DNA of 64,000 bases from Streptacidiphilus anmyonensis (GTDB lineage Bacteria > Actinomycetota > Actinomycetes > Streptomycetales > Streptomycetaceae): assembly GCF_000787855.1 (NCBI RefSeq), contig NZ_BBPQ01000001.1:410761-474760 (forward strand), read 5' to 3'. The notes beneath the pieces were generated by a model. It made no database searches, was not told the DNA's origin, and saw only the letters and a list, made by a program, of their open reading frames with translations. Below, piece by piece: positions 45,459 to 53,057 of this stretch; position 1 is the first letter of the stretch; every line of letters begins with the position of its first letter. The position numbers were made by a program, and so were the translations under genes.

Positions 45459-46394
45459 ATGGGCATCCCCGAAGGCAGTGCCGAAGGCATCCCCGACCGG
45501 ACGAACGACCGTGCGACCGGCCAGGCGAGGGCGCGGACCCCCGACGGTCTGCCGACGTCGCGCACCGAGGCGGGGGCCGCCGGGCTGGCGGCGCTGGCCG
45601 CCGAGCCGGGGCGGGCGGTCGTCGCCCTGGACTTCGACGGCGTGCTGGCGCCGATCGTCCCCGACCCGGACTCCGCGCGGGCGCACCCCGGGGTGGTGCC
45701 CGCGCTGCAGCAGCTCGCGCCGCTGCTCGACGCGGTGGTCGTGGTGACGGGGCGACCGGCGGGGCTCGCCGTCGAGTACGGCGGGTTCGCGGGTGCGCCG
45801 GGGCTGGAGCACCTGACGATCCTCGGGCACTACGGCGCGGAGCGCTGGGACGCGCAGACCGGTGAGGTGCGCGCCCCGGCGGACCACCCCGGCGTCGCCG
45901 CGCTGCGCGCGGAACTTCCGCGCGAACTGAAGCGGGTGGGCGCCCCGGACGGCGCCTGGATCGAGGACAAGGGCCGCGCCATCGCCGTCCACACCCGGCG
46001 CGCCGAGGATCCGGACGGATCGCTCGCCGCCCTCGACGCGCCACTGCGCGCGCTCGCGGCGAAGCACGGGCTCGCCGTCGAGCCGGGCCGGATGGTGCTG
46101 GAGCTGCGTCCCCCGGGGGTGGACAAGGGCGCCGCGCTGATGGCCTTCCTCGACGAGCGCAAGGCGCGGGCCGTCCTGTACGTCGGCGACGACCTGGGCG
46201 ACGTGGCCGCGTACGACGCCGTCGACGACGGGCGAGCCGTCGGCCGTCCCGGCGTGCTCGGCTACAGCGCGCCGACGACGGGCGAGCCGCCGCTGGCGGC
46301 GCTCGCCGAACGGGCCGACCTCGTGCTCTCGGGGCCGGCCGGGGTGGTCGCGCTGCTGGAGGCGCTCAGCGCCGCGCTCGCTTCTCGTCCCTGA
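45459..46394 (+). CDS. otsB: Trehalose-6-phosphate phosphatase
   Basis: HAD phosphatase releasing trehalose. 311 residues from ATG 45459; GTG 45420 would overlap the STAND stop by 4 nt but adds residues absent from relatives. Motif I is VVALDFDGVLAPIV (Asp58, Asp60); VVVVTGRPAGL is motif II; LRPPGVDKGAAL holds the motif III lysine; YVGDDLGDVAAYDAV is motif IV. It completes the OtsA pathway. The 3' end overlaps the converging DUF3263 gene by 29 nt. Confidence 0.92.
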   Translation: MGIPEGSAEGIPDRTNDRATGQARARTPDGLPTSRTEAGAAGLAALAAEPGRAVVALDFDGVLAPIVPDPDSARAHPGVVPALQQLAPLLDAVVVVTGRPAGLAVEYGGFAGAPGLEHLTILGHYGAERWDAQTGEVRAPADHPGVAALRAELPRELKRVGAPDGAWIEDKGRAIAVHTRRAEDPDGSLAALDAPLRALAAKHGLAVEPGRMVLELRPPGVDKGAALMAFLDERKARAVLYVGDDLGDVAAYDAVDDGRAVGRPGVLGYSAPTTGEPPLAALAERADLVLSGPAGVVALLEALSAALASRP

Positions 46395-46611
46395 TCCGGC
46401 GCAGCCGGTTGACCAGCACCGGGTCGAAGGCGAGCGCGGCCTCGCGGTCGAGCAGGGCGTTGAGGAGTTGGGCGTAGCGGGTGGGCGAGAGGCCGAGCTC
46501 CTCGCGGATCGCCGCGTCCTTGGCGCCGCGCGCCCGCCACGTCCGCGCCTCGAAGGCGAGCACGGCGCGGTCGCGCTGCGTCAGCTCCTCCACCGTCGCT
46601 CCTTCCGCCAC
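46366..46611 (-). CDS. DUF3263 protein
   Basis: 81 residues: LTQRDRAVLAFEARTWRARG, KDAAIREELGLSPTRYAQLL and NALLDREAALAFDPVLVNRL, typical of the small actinobacterial DUF3263 family. It looks like a helix-turn-helix (AAIREELGLSPTRYAQLLN). DNA binding is an inference. The neighbourhood next to otsB is conserved in Streptomyces (recalled). Confidence 0.9.
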   Translation of the reverse strand: MAEGATVEELTQRDRAVLAFEARTWRARGAKDAAIREELGLSPTRYAQLLNALLDREAALAFDPVLVNRLRRIRDEKRARR

Positions 46612-46715
46612 GCTTCCGGGGGGCTCACCCGACCATACGACTTGTCATTCTGCCGCCTGCCTCTGACGCAATCTGTCACCCCCACCGGTGACGCGCACGC
46701 ACTACCGTCGGAGCC

Positions 46716-47060
46716 ATGACCAGTTTCGCCGTGCACATCCCCGACGCCGAGCTCGAGCCCGACCCGCTCGACCCGAGCCAGATCGTCTCCGGCACGCCGG
46801 AGGTCTCCGGCAAGGTCCTGTGGGAGTCGGAGGACGGCAGGCAGATCCGCGGCATCTGGCAGATCACCCCGGGCGTGGTCACCGACACCGAGGCCAACGA
46901 GCTCTTCGTCGTCGTCTCCGGCCGCGCCACCATCGCGGTGGCCGACGGCCCCACCTTCGACGTCGGCCCGGGCGACGCCTGCGTGCTGCGCGAGGGCGAC
47001 GAGACCACCTGGACCGTCCACGAGACGCTCCGCAAGGCGTACCACATCACCCTGCCGTAG
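46716..47060 (+). CDS. Cupin-domain protein
   Basis: 114 residues forming one beta-barrel: VSGKVLWESEDGRQIRGIWQ, TDTEANELFVVVSGRATIAV and VGPGDACVLREGDETTWTVHE. It is the small cupin_3-like (DUF861) type. The metal-binding His pattern is incomplete: Glu is present (ELFVVVSG) but not the usual paired histidines, so it may bind a ligand and not catalyse. Followed by a bidirectional terminator. Confidence 0.88.
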   Translation: MTSFAVHIPDAELEPDPLDPSQIVSGTPEVSGKVLWESEDGRQIRGIWQITPGVVTDTEANELFVVVSGRATIAVADGPTFDVGPGDACVLREGDETTWTVHETLRKAYHITLP

Positions 47061-47069
47061 CAACGCAGC

Positions 47070-47106
47070 AAGGGCGGCCACCCCCGAGGGGAGGTGGCCG
47101 CCCTTT
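47070..47106. terminator. Bidirectional terminator
   Basis: AAGGGCGGCCACC (47070-47082) and GGTGGCCGCCCTT (47093-47105) form a perfect 13-bp stem flanked by A- and T-rich ends, between the converging cupin and sugar permease genes. Confidence 0.85.
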
Positions 47107-47123
47107 TCGCGCCGGAACGGACG

Positions 47124-48005
47124 CTACTTCACCGACCCCGCCGTCAGACCGGAGGCGACCTTGCCCTCGATCAGAGCGAAGAGGATGATCACCGGGATCG
47201 TGGCGATGACGGACGCGGCGAAGAGGTGCTGCCAGTCCGTGGCGTACTCGCCGACGAAGTTGGAGATCTTGACCGTGAGCGTGCGCGGGCCGCTCTGGGT
47301 GGTCAGGGTCAGGGCGACGATGAACTCGTTCCAGGCCGCGATGAAGGTGAAGATCAGCGCGGTGACGATGCCCGGGGCGGCCAGCGGCAGGATGACGCGG
47401 AACATCGCGCCGACGCGGCTGCAGCCGTCGACGATCGCCGCCTCCTCGATCTCCTTGGGGATCGCGGAGAAGTAGGCGTTCAGGATCCACACCGCGAAGG
47501 CCATGTTGAAGCCGGCGTTGACCAGGATCAGCGACCAGACGGAGTCGATCAGGTTGAACTGGAGGAACTGCTGGTAGATGCCGACGATCATCGCGGTCGG
47601 CTGGAACATCTGGGTGATCAGCACCAGCAGCAGGAACAGGCCCTTGCCGCGGAAGTTGCGGCGCGCGGTGTAGTAGGCCGCCGGGATCGCGACCAGCAGG
47701 ACCAGCGCCGTGGAGCCGAAGGCGATCTCGAGGCTGGTGCCGAGGTTGGTGCCCAGGCCCGTGGACCAGATGTCGGTGAAGCTGGCCAGGGTCGGGTGGC
47801 TCGGGAAGAGGTCGCGGTCGTGGAGCTCGTTGCCCGGCCGGAGGGCGGTGATCACCATCTCCAGGTACGGGAGGAGGAAGATCAGCCCGATCAGGTAGGC
47901 ACCGCCGGCGAGCGCCACCGTGCGTGGGCGGGGCAGCCTGCGTGGCGCGGGGGCCTTCAGGGCGGAGGCGGCGGCCGGGGTCGGGCGCGCGGTCACAGTG
48001 GTCAT
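47124..48005 (-). CDS. Sugar ABC transporter permease (MalG-like)
   Basis: 293 residues, six membrane helices. The cytoplasmic coupling loop with the EAA motif is PKEIEEAAIVDGCSRVGAMFRVILPL. The N-terminus is basic and Ala/Pro-rich; the body begins VALAGGAYLIGLIFLLPYLEM. It follows the other permease gene by one base on the leftward strand. No ATPase gene is present, which in streptomycetes usually means that the shared MsiK ATPase is used. Confidence 0.93.
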   Translation of the reverse strand: MTTVTARPTPAAASALKAPAPRRLPRPRTVALAGGAYLIGLIFLLPYLEMVITALRPGNELHDRDLFPSHPTLASFTDIWSTGLGTNLGTSLEIAFGSTALVLLVAIPAAYYTARRNFRGKGLFLLLVLITQMFQPTAMIVGIYQQFLQFNLIDSVWSLILVNAGFNMAFAVWILNAYFSAIPKEIEEAAIVDGCSRVGAMFRVILPLAAPGIVTALIFTFIAAWNEFIVALTLTTQSGPRTLTVKISNFVGEYATDWQHLFAASVIATIPVIILFALIEGKVASGLTAGSVK

Positions 48006-48006
48006 C

Positions 48007-48975
48007 TCAGTCCTCCGCGGTGTTCCACCGGGACGCCCGCAGGAAGAACAGGACGACCACGATGATGAAGCCGAAGTTGACCACGGACATCGCCGCTGCC
48101 TCGCCGATGCTGGTCTGCTGGGTGTTGTACATGAACAGCGTCGTGGTGGAGGTCTGGTTGCCCGGACCGCCGCCCGTCATCTCGTAGATGATCGGGAACG
48201 AGTTGAAGACGTTCATGATGTTGATCAGCGCCGCCACGAGCAGGGCCGGACGCAGCAGCGGCAGCGTGATCGACCAGTAGGTGCGCACCGCGCCGGCGCC
48301 GTCCAGGCGGCACGCCTCGTAGACGTCCTCCGGGACGGCCTGGAGGCCGGCCAGCAGCGCGTAGGTGGTGAACGGCACCGAGACGAAGATCGCGACGACG
48401 ATCTCCCAGATGAAGGCCGGCGTCTGCTGGGAGAGCCAGTTGACGCTGTTGTAGTCCTTCATGAAGCCCAGGTCGTGCATCAGCACCAGGATCGTGCCGT
48501 TGCTGGGGTTGAGCATCCACTTGAAGACGATGGAGGTCATCACGACCGAGGCGGCCCACGGCGCGATCAGCGCCCAGCGGGCGACCTTGCGGCCCGGGAA
48601 CTGCTTGTTGAACATCTGGGCCACGCCCAGCGAGATCAGGATGGTGAGGCCGACCACGGCGACCACCCAGATGACGGTGCGCACGAGCACGCCGGGCAGG
48701 TCCGGCTCGTCGAACAGCTTGGTGAAGTTGCTCCACCCCGCGCTGCCCTGGTCGAAGCCCATGGAGTCGAAGTGCTGACGTGAGGTCAAGAACATCGAGA
48801 CCACCGGCCAGATCACCACGAAGAGGATCAGGGCGGTGGCGGGCGTGATCCACGGAAGGGGCGCGAGCGCGCGTAGCACGCGGCGGCCGCCGCCGACGCG
48901 CCTGGCGGCCGGGCGTGGGGTGCCGTCGCTCCCGGGCGCCGGCTCCAGCACGCCGGCCTGGGTCGATTGCGTCAT
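48007..48975 (-). CDS. Sugar ABC transporter permease (MalF-like)
   Basis: 322 residues from ATG 48975 (MTQSTQAGVLEPAPG); an upstream ATG 48987 is possible. Six helices starting WITPATALILFVVIWPVVSMFL; EAA loop PEDVYEACRLDGAGAVRTYWSITLPLL. It is the partner of the MalG-like permease in a CUT1-type importer. A 12-bp hairpin at 49006-49034 separates it from the binding-protein gene. Confidence 0.93.
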   Translation of the reverse strand: MTQSTQAGVLEPAPGSDGTPRPAARRVGGGRRVLRALAPLPWITPATALILFVVIWPVVSMFLTSRQHFDSMGFDQGSAGWSNFTKLFDEPDLPGVLVRTVIWVVAVVGLTILISLGVAQMFNKQFPGRKVARWALIAPWAASVVMTSIVFKWMLNPSNGTILVLMHDLGFMKDYNSVNWLSQQTPAFIWEIVVAIFVSVPFTTYALLAGLQAVPEDVYEACRLDGAGAVRTYWSITLPLLRPALLVAALINIMNVFNSFPIIYEMTGGGPGNQTSTTTLFMYNTQQTSIGEAAAMSVVNFGFIIVVVLFFLRASRWNTAED

Positions 48976-49005
48976 GGTCTGCTCCATCGCGAACGCGCCG
49001 AGAGA

Positions 49006-49034
49006 CCGGCCGGCGGGTGAGTCCCGCCGGCCGG
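49006..49034 (-). terminator. Intra-operon hairpin between binding protein and permeases
   Basis: CCGGCCGGCGGG and CCCGCCGGCCGG form a perfect 12-bp stem with loop TGAGT just after the binding-protein stop. Such hairpins commonly stabilise the binding-protein mRNA and lower permease expression. Confidence 0.7.
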
Positions 49035-49057
49035 CCGCCGGCAGTGCGGATTGCGGG

Positions 49058-50326
49058 TTACTGGTTGCTGGTGGCGAAGTTCTGCAGGCTGTTCAGGACC
49101 GAGGACGCGTTGTCGGACGCGGCGGTGCCCAGGGTCTGCTTGAGCTTGGCCAGCACGGTGTTCCAGTTGGTGTTCGACGGGTAGACCACGGAGTTCGGCA
49201 CGTTCTTCAGGAAGCCGGCCGCGACCGGGTCCTTGGCGGAGAGCGCCGCGGAGGCCGAGGTGGTGGCGGGCAGCAGGTCGTACTCCTGGTCGAAGGAGAT
49301 CTGGTTCTGGTCGGAGTAGACGAAGTCCAGGAACTGCTTGATCTGGTCCGCGTGGCCGCCCTGCTTGAAGCCGACGACGTCGTCGTGGACGCCCAGGGTC
49401 TGGGTGAGCGGGGCGCTCTTGCCCGGCATCGGGACCACGCCGTAGTCGGAGGTGGTCAGCTTGCCGTTCTTGACGATGTCCGGGATCAGCGCGCCGGAGC
49501 CGCCGACCATGCCGACCTGGCCGGCCGCGAAGGCGTCCCACATCTGCTGGCGGTTGGTGCTCGCCGGGCCGGGCTCGGTGCCGCCGGCCTTGACCAGCGT
49601 GTTCAGGAACTGGAAGGTCTGCACGTTGGCGGCCTGGTTGATCGCGTACTTGCCGGTGGAGTCGACGTAGCCGCCGCCGTTGCCGAGCATCCACAGGTAG
49701 GACTCGCCCTGGGCCTCCTCGGGGCCGAGCGGCAGGCCGTAGCCGATGTCGCCGCCGCCCAGCGCCTTGATCTTGGCGGCGTCGTTCTGGATGTCGGCCC
49801 AGGTCTGCGGCGGGCTGGCGATCTTGGCGGCCGCGAACAGCTTCTTGTTGTAGAACAGGCCGCGGGCGCTCGTGGTGAACGGGGCGCCGTAGGCGACGCC
49901 GTCGGTGCCGTCCTCCTGCTTCGCGAAGACCGGGATCAGGTTGCTGACGGTGCTGGCCGACATGATGTCGGTCAGCTTGTACAGCAGGCCGTCGGCGGCG
50001 AACTGCTGCGGCGCGTCGCCCTCGAGGATGTCCGGGTACTGCTTGTCCTGGATCATCGTCGCGACCTGGGCCCAGTTGGTCCAGGCGATGGTCTGCACCT
50101 GCACGGTGATGTTCGGGTGGCTCTTGTGGAAGGTGTCCGCGAGACCCTGCCAGTAGGCCTGGGTGCTGTTCGAGGTGCCGGCGGTGCCGTAGTCGGCCGC
50201 CAGCAGCTTGATGGTGACGTTGCCGCCGGAGGACCCGGAGGAGGACGAGCTGCTGCTGCCGCACGCCGTCAGCGACATGACTCCGGCGACACCGATGGCT
50301 GTGAGGGCGAGCACACGACGCTTCAA
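49058..50326 (-). CDS. Sugar-binding lipoprotein of an ABC importer (amino-sugar type)
   Basis: 422 residues. Signal peptide with lipobox MSLTACGS (Cys22), then a Ser/Gly linker and a family 1 solute-binding fold: VTIKLLAADYGTAG, WTNWAQVATMIQDKQYPDIL, GAPFTTSARGLFYNKKLF and GESYLWMLGNGGGYVD. It is divergent from nagK-nagA and the intervening region carries DasR-type boxes, so N-acetylglucosamine or chito-oligosaccharides are the likely ligands. This is inference from context; the sequence alone only says sugar. Regulated by the 50483-50509 operator and/or the more distant boxes. Confidence 0.9.
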   Translation of the reverse strand: MKRRVLALTAIGVAGVMSLTACGSSSSSSSGSSGGNVTIKLLAADYGTAGTSNSTQAYWQGLADTFHKSHPNITVQVQTIAWTNWAQVATMIQDKQYPDILEGDAPQQFAADGLLYKLTDIMSASTVSNLIPVFAKQEDGTDGVAYGAPFTTSARGLFYNKKLFAAAKIASPPQTWADIQNDAAKIKALGGGDIGYGLPLGPEEAQGESYLWMLGNGGGYVDSTGKYAINQAANVQTFQFLNTLVKAGGTEPGPASTNRQQMWDAFAAGQVGMVGGSGALIPDIVKNGKLTTSDYGVVPMPGKSAPLTQTLGVHDDVVGFKQGGHADQIKQFLDFVYSDQNQISFDQEYDLLPATTSASAALSAKDPVAAGFLKNVPNSVVYPSNTNWNTVLAKLKQTLGTAASDNASSVLNSLQNFATSNQ

Positions 50327-50482
50327 GAAAACCTACCGCCTTCGCAATGTGTGGAGGACGGAGGAGGCGGTCGGCGGAGGTGGGGGCACCGCCGGCCGGC
50401 CGAGAGGACCCGCCGTCCCGGTGTGACGGTCAGTCTGGCCAGCTCCCGCTCAAGAGGTCTACACCATTTACCGAAAAGCTGG

Positions 50483-50509
50483 TTGTCGTTGCATCCTGCG
50501 CAACGACAA
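50483..50509. promoter_or_regulatory. 10-bp inverted repeat operator in front of the importer
   Basis: TTGTCGTTGC and GCAACGACAA are perfect inverted repeats with a 7-nt spacer (50493-50499), centred about 170 nt upstream of the importer start. It differs from the DasR word and has the TTGC..GCAA centre typical of LacI-family sites, so a second regulator is likely. Confidence 0.65.
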
Positions 50510-50651
50510 AGCGGACACTCGGCTCCAAACTGCGCGGATCGTATCGCATTGACGTCACGTCAGGTTTCCCTCAGTGACCAGGAGTCGACTTCCTCGAATT
50601 GTTTTCCCGAACCCCCTTGCCTAAACGAAACCGCCATCACCTGGGCTTCTA

Positions 50652-50683
50652 CTTGGTCTAGACCACCAAGGTCCAGTCCACCG
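50652..50683. promoter_or_regulatory. DasR-type boxes, two in tandem
   Basis: CTTGGTCTAGACCACC (50652-50667) contains the perfect palindrome TGGTCTAGACCA. Directly after it AAGGTCCAGTCCACC (50668-50682) matches the same pattern with a few changes. The DasR consensus is close to ACTGGTCTAGACCACT. DasR releases on glucosamine-6-phosphate in S. coelicolor. Confidence 0.75.
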
Positions 50684-50783
50684 CATGCGTGCAGGTCAGA
50701 GCGTCGATCGACTTCGAATACTCTCCGTAATCATGGGGAGCAAATCGGGTACTCTGTGACATAGTGCGCCGTCAATGGGACTA

Positions 50784-50804
50784 GGTCTGGTCATGGACCA
50801 GACC
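50784..50804. promoter_or_regulatory. Palindrome with dre-like arms and an extra spacer base
   Basis: Arms GGTCTGGTC and GACCAGACC flank ATG. They contain TGGTC and GACCA as in DasR boxes but 3 nt apart instead of 2. It lies between the promoter region and the 50814 box upstream of nagK. Confidence 0.6.
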
Positions 50805-50813
50805 AATCTGCAA

Positions 50814-50829
50814 ACTGGACTAGACCTCT
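50814..50829 (+). promoter_or_regulatory. DasR-type box just upstream of nagK
   Basis: ACTGGACTAGACCTCT, 14 of 16 bases as in ACTGGTCTAGACCACT, ending 29 nt before GTG 50859. In S. coelicolor nagKA is a known DasR target. It would hinder transcription of nagK-nagA until amino-sugar phosphates accumulate. Confidence 0.72.
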
Positions 50830-50858
50830 GCGGCTCTGACGAGGGAGACTGCTGCGTC

Positions 50859-51788
50859 GTGAAGCACGTCATCGCTCTCGATGTCGGCGGGACCGGCATG
50901 AAGGCCGCGCTGGTCGCCCCCGACGGCACGCTCCTGTACGAGGACCGCCGCCCCACCGGGCGCGAGCACGGTCCCTCCGCCGTGGTCGCCGGAATCACGG
51001 ACTTCGCCGCCGAACTGCGCGACGAGGGCCGGCGGCGTTTCGGGGAGACCGCGCGCGCGGCCGGCGTCGTGGTGCCCGGCACCATCGACGAGGCCGAGGG
51101 CGTCGCCCTCTTCTCCGCCAACCTCGGCTGGCGCGACGTGCCCATGCGCACACTGCTCGGCGAGCGGCTGGGCGTACCCGTCGCGCTCGGACACGACGTG
51201 CGCACCGGGGCGCTGGCCGAGGGCCGGCTCGGCGCGGGGCGCGGGGTCTCCCGCTTCCTCTTCGTCGCCCTCGGCACCGGCATCGCCGGCGGCATCGGGA
51301 TCGACGGGCGGATCGAGGCCGGCTTCCACGGCAACGGCGGCGAGATCGGCCACGTCGTGGTCCGCCCCGGCGGGCCCGCCTGCGGCTGCGGATCGCGCGG
51401 CTGCCTGGAGACCATCGCCTCCGCGTCCGCCGTCGGCCGCGCCTTCGCCGACGCCTCCGGCGACCCGGACGCCACGGCCGCCGACTGCGCCGAAGCCGTC
51501 GCCGCGGGCGACCCGCGCGCCGTCGCGGTGTGGACCGAGGCCGTCGCCGCGCTCGCCGACGGTCTGGTGACGGCGCACACCCTGCTCGACACCGGCACCG
51601 TCATCATCGGCGGCGGCCTGGCCGAGGCCGGGGACACCCTCTTCACACCCCTGCGTGCGGCGGTGACCGAACGCCTGTCCTTCCAGGCGCCCCCCGCACT
51701 CGTACCGGCGATGCTCAAAGACACCGCCGCTTGCCTGGGCGCGGGACTCCTCGCCTGGGACCTGCTCTCACTGGAGGTGACCGCGTGA
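50859..51788 (+). CDS. nagK: ROK-family kinase, probably N-acetylglucosamine kinase
   Basis: 309 residues from GTG 50859 (GGGAG 11 nt upstream). ROK fold: DVGGTGMKAALV (phosphate loop), GHDVRTGALAEGRLGAG, FVALGTGIAGGIGI, and the zinc motif GHVVVRPGGPACGCGSRGCLE. It phosphorylates the imported amino sugar; the identity as NagK comes from the overlapping nagA gene and the DasR boxes, and by sequence alone glucokinase is also possible. The stop overlaps the nagA GTG by 4 nt. Confidence 0.88.
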   Translation: MKHVIALDVGGTGMKAALVAPDGTLLYEDRRPTGREHGPSAVVAGITDFAAELRDEGRRRFGETARAAGVVVPGTIDEAEGVALFSANLGWRDVPMRTLLGERLGVPVALGHDVRTGALAEGRLGAGRGVSRFLFVALGTGIAGGIGIDGRIEAGFHGNGGEIGHVVVRPGGPACGCGSRGCLETIASASAVGRAFADASGDPDATAADCAEAVAAGDPRAVAVWTEAVAALADGLVTAHTLLDTGTVIIGGGLAEAGDTLFTPLRAAVTERLSFQAPPALVPAMLKDTAACLGAGLLAWDLLSLEVTA

Positions 51789-52978
51789 GCAACGCGGATC
51801 GCACTGTGCTGGCCGGGGCCAGGCTCGTCCTGCCCACCGGCGTCGTCGAGAACGGCAAGATCGCCGTGGAGAACGGCCTGATCACCGAGATCGCGGCACC
51901 GGTCAGCCCTCCGGACGGCGCGGCACCCGCCCTTGACCTCACCGGATACACCGTGGTCCCCGGCTTCGTGGACATGCACGTCCACGGCGGCGGCGGCGAG
52001 TCCTACCACTCCGGCACCGCCGAGCAGGTCCTCAAGGCCGCGAACACCCACCTCGCGCACGGCACCACCACCACCGTCGCCTCCACCGTCACCGGCGAGA
52101 TCGACGACCTGTGCCGACAGGCGTCCCTGCTCAGCGAGTTGGTGGAGGACGGGGTGCTCGCGGGGATCCACTTCGAGGGCCCGTTCATCAGCATCAACCG
52201 CTGCGGCGCCCACGAGCCCGACCTGCTGCGCGACCCGGACCCGGCAGTGGTCCGCAAGCTGATCGACGCCTCGCGCGGCGCGGCCCGGATGGTCACCCTC
52301 GCGCCCGAACTGGAGGGCGGCATCGCGTCGATCCGGCTGCTCACCGAGCGCGGCGTCATCGCCGCCATCGGCCACACCGACGCGTCCTACGACAAGACGC
52401 TGGCCGGCATCGACGCGGGCGCGACCGTGGCCACGCACCTGTTCAACGCGATGCCGGGCCTCGCCCACCGGGCCCCCGGCCCGGTCGCGGCGCTGCTGGA
52501 GGACGAGCGGGTCACCGTCGAGCTGATCGGCGACGGCGTGCACCTGCACCCGGCCGTGGTCGACCTCGCCTTCCGCGGCGCGGGCGCGGAGCGCGTCGCC
52601 CTGGTGACCGACGCGATGGACGCGGCCGGCTTCGGCGACGGCGACTACATGCTCGGCCCGATGGCGGTGAAGGTCCGCGACGGCGTCGCCCGCCTCGCCG
52701 ACGGCGGCTCGATCGCGGGCTCCACGCTGACGTTGGACGTCGCCTTCCGGCGGGCGGTGACGGTCAACGGCCTGGCGATGGACACGGTCAGCCGGATGCT
52801 CTCACTCAACCCGGCACGGCGGCTCGGCCTCGACGACAAGGTCGGCTCGCTGGAGGTCGGCAAGCGGGCGGACCTGGTGGTCCTGGACGCGCAGTTCGAC
52901 GTGGTCGCCGTGATGCGCGCGGGCCGCTGGGCGGTCGGCGCGGACCAGCTCAAGGACCGCGTGCCGGTGGCCAACTGA
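51785..52978 (+). CDS. nagA: N-acetylglucosamine-6-phosphate deacetylase
   Basis: 397 residues from GTG 51785 (GGAGGTGACC upstream). Converts GlcNAc-6-P to glucosamine-6-P, the DasR effector. Amidohydrolase motifs: VPGFVDMHVHGGGG (His65, His67), HFEGPFI (Glu131, metal), IGHTDAS (His197), THLFNAM (His218) and VTDAMDAAG (catalytic Asp276). C-terminal VGSLEVGKRADLVVLD typical. A perfect terminator follows at 52992-53030. Confidence 0.96.
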   Translation: MSNADRTVLAGARLVLPTGVVENGKIAVENGLITEIAAPVSPPDGAAPALDLTGYTVVPGFVDMHVHGGGGESYHSGTAEQVLKAANTHLAHGTTTTVASTVTGEIDDLCRQASLLSELVEDGVLAGIHFEGPFISINRCGAHEPDLLRDPDPAVVRKLIDASRGAARMVTLAPELEGGIASIRLLTERGVIAAIGHTDASYDKTLAGIDAGATVATHLFNAMPGLAHRAPGPVAALLEDERVTVELIGDGVHLHPAVVDLAFRGAGAERVALVTDAMDAAGFGDGDYMLGPMAVKVRDGVARLADGGSIAGSTLTLDVAFRRAVTVNGLAMDTVSRMLSLNPARRLGLDDKVGSLEVGKRADLVVLDAQFDVVAVMRAGRWAVGADQLKDRVPVAN

Positions 52979-52991
52979 CGTTCGGAAACGA

Positions 52992-53030
52992 CGGACGGCC
53001 CGCACTCCCCGAGGGGGTGCGGGCCGTCCG
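52992..53030. terminator. Terminator after nagA
   Basis: CGGACGGCCCGCAC (52992-53005) pairs perfectly with GTGCGGGCCGTCCG (53017-53030). It is 13 nt past the nagA stop and faces the converging gene at 53058. Confidence 0.85.
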
Positions 53031-53057
53031 GCTCGGTCTAAGCCGCTGTCAGGACTG

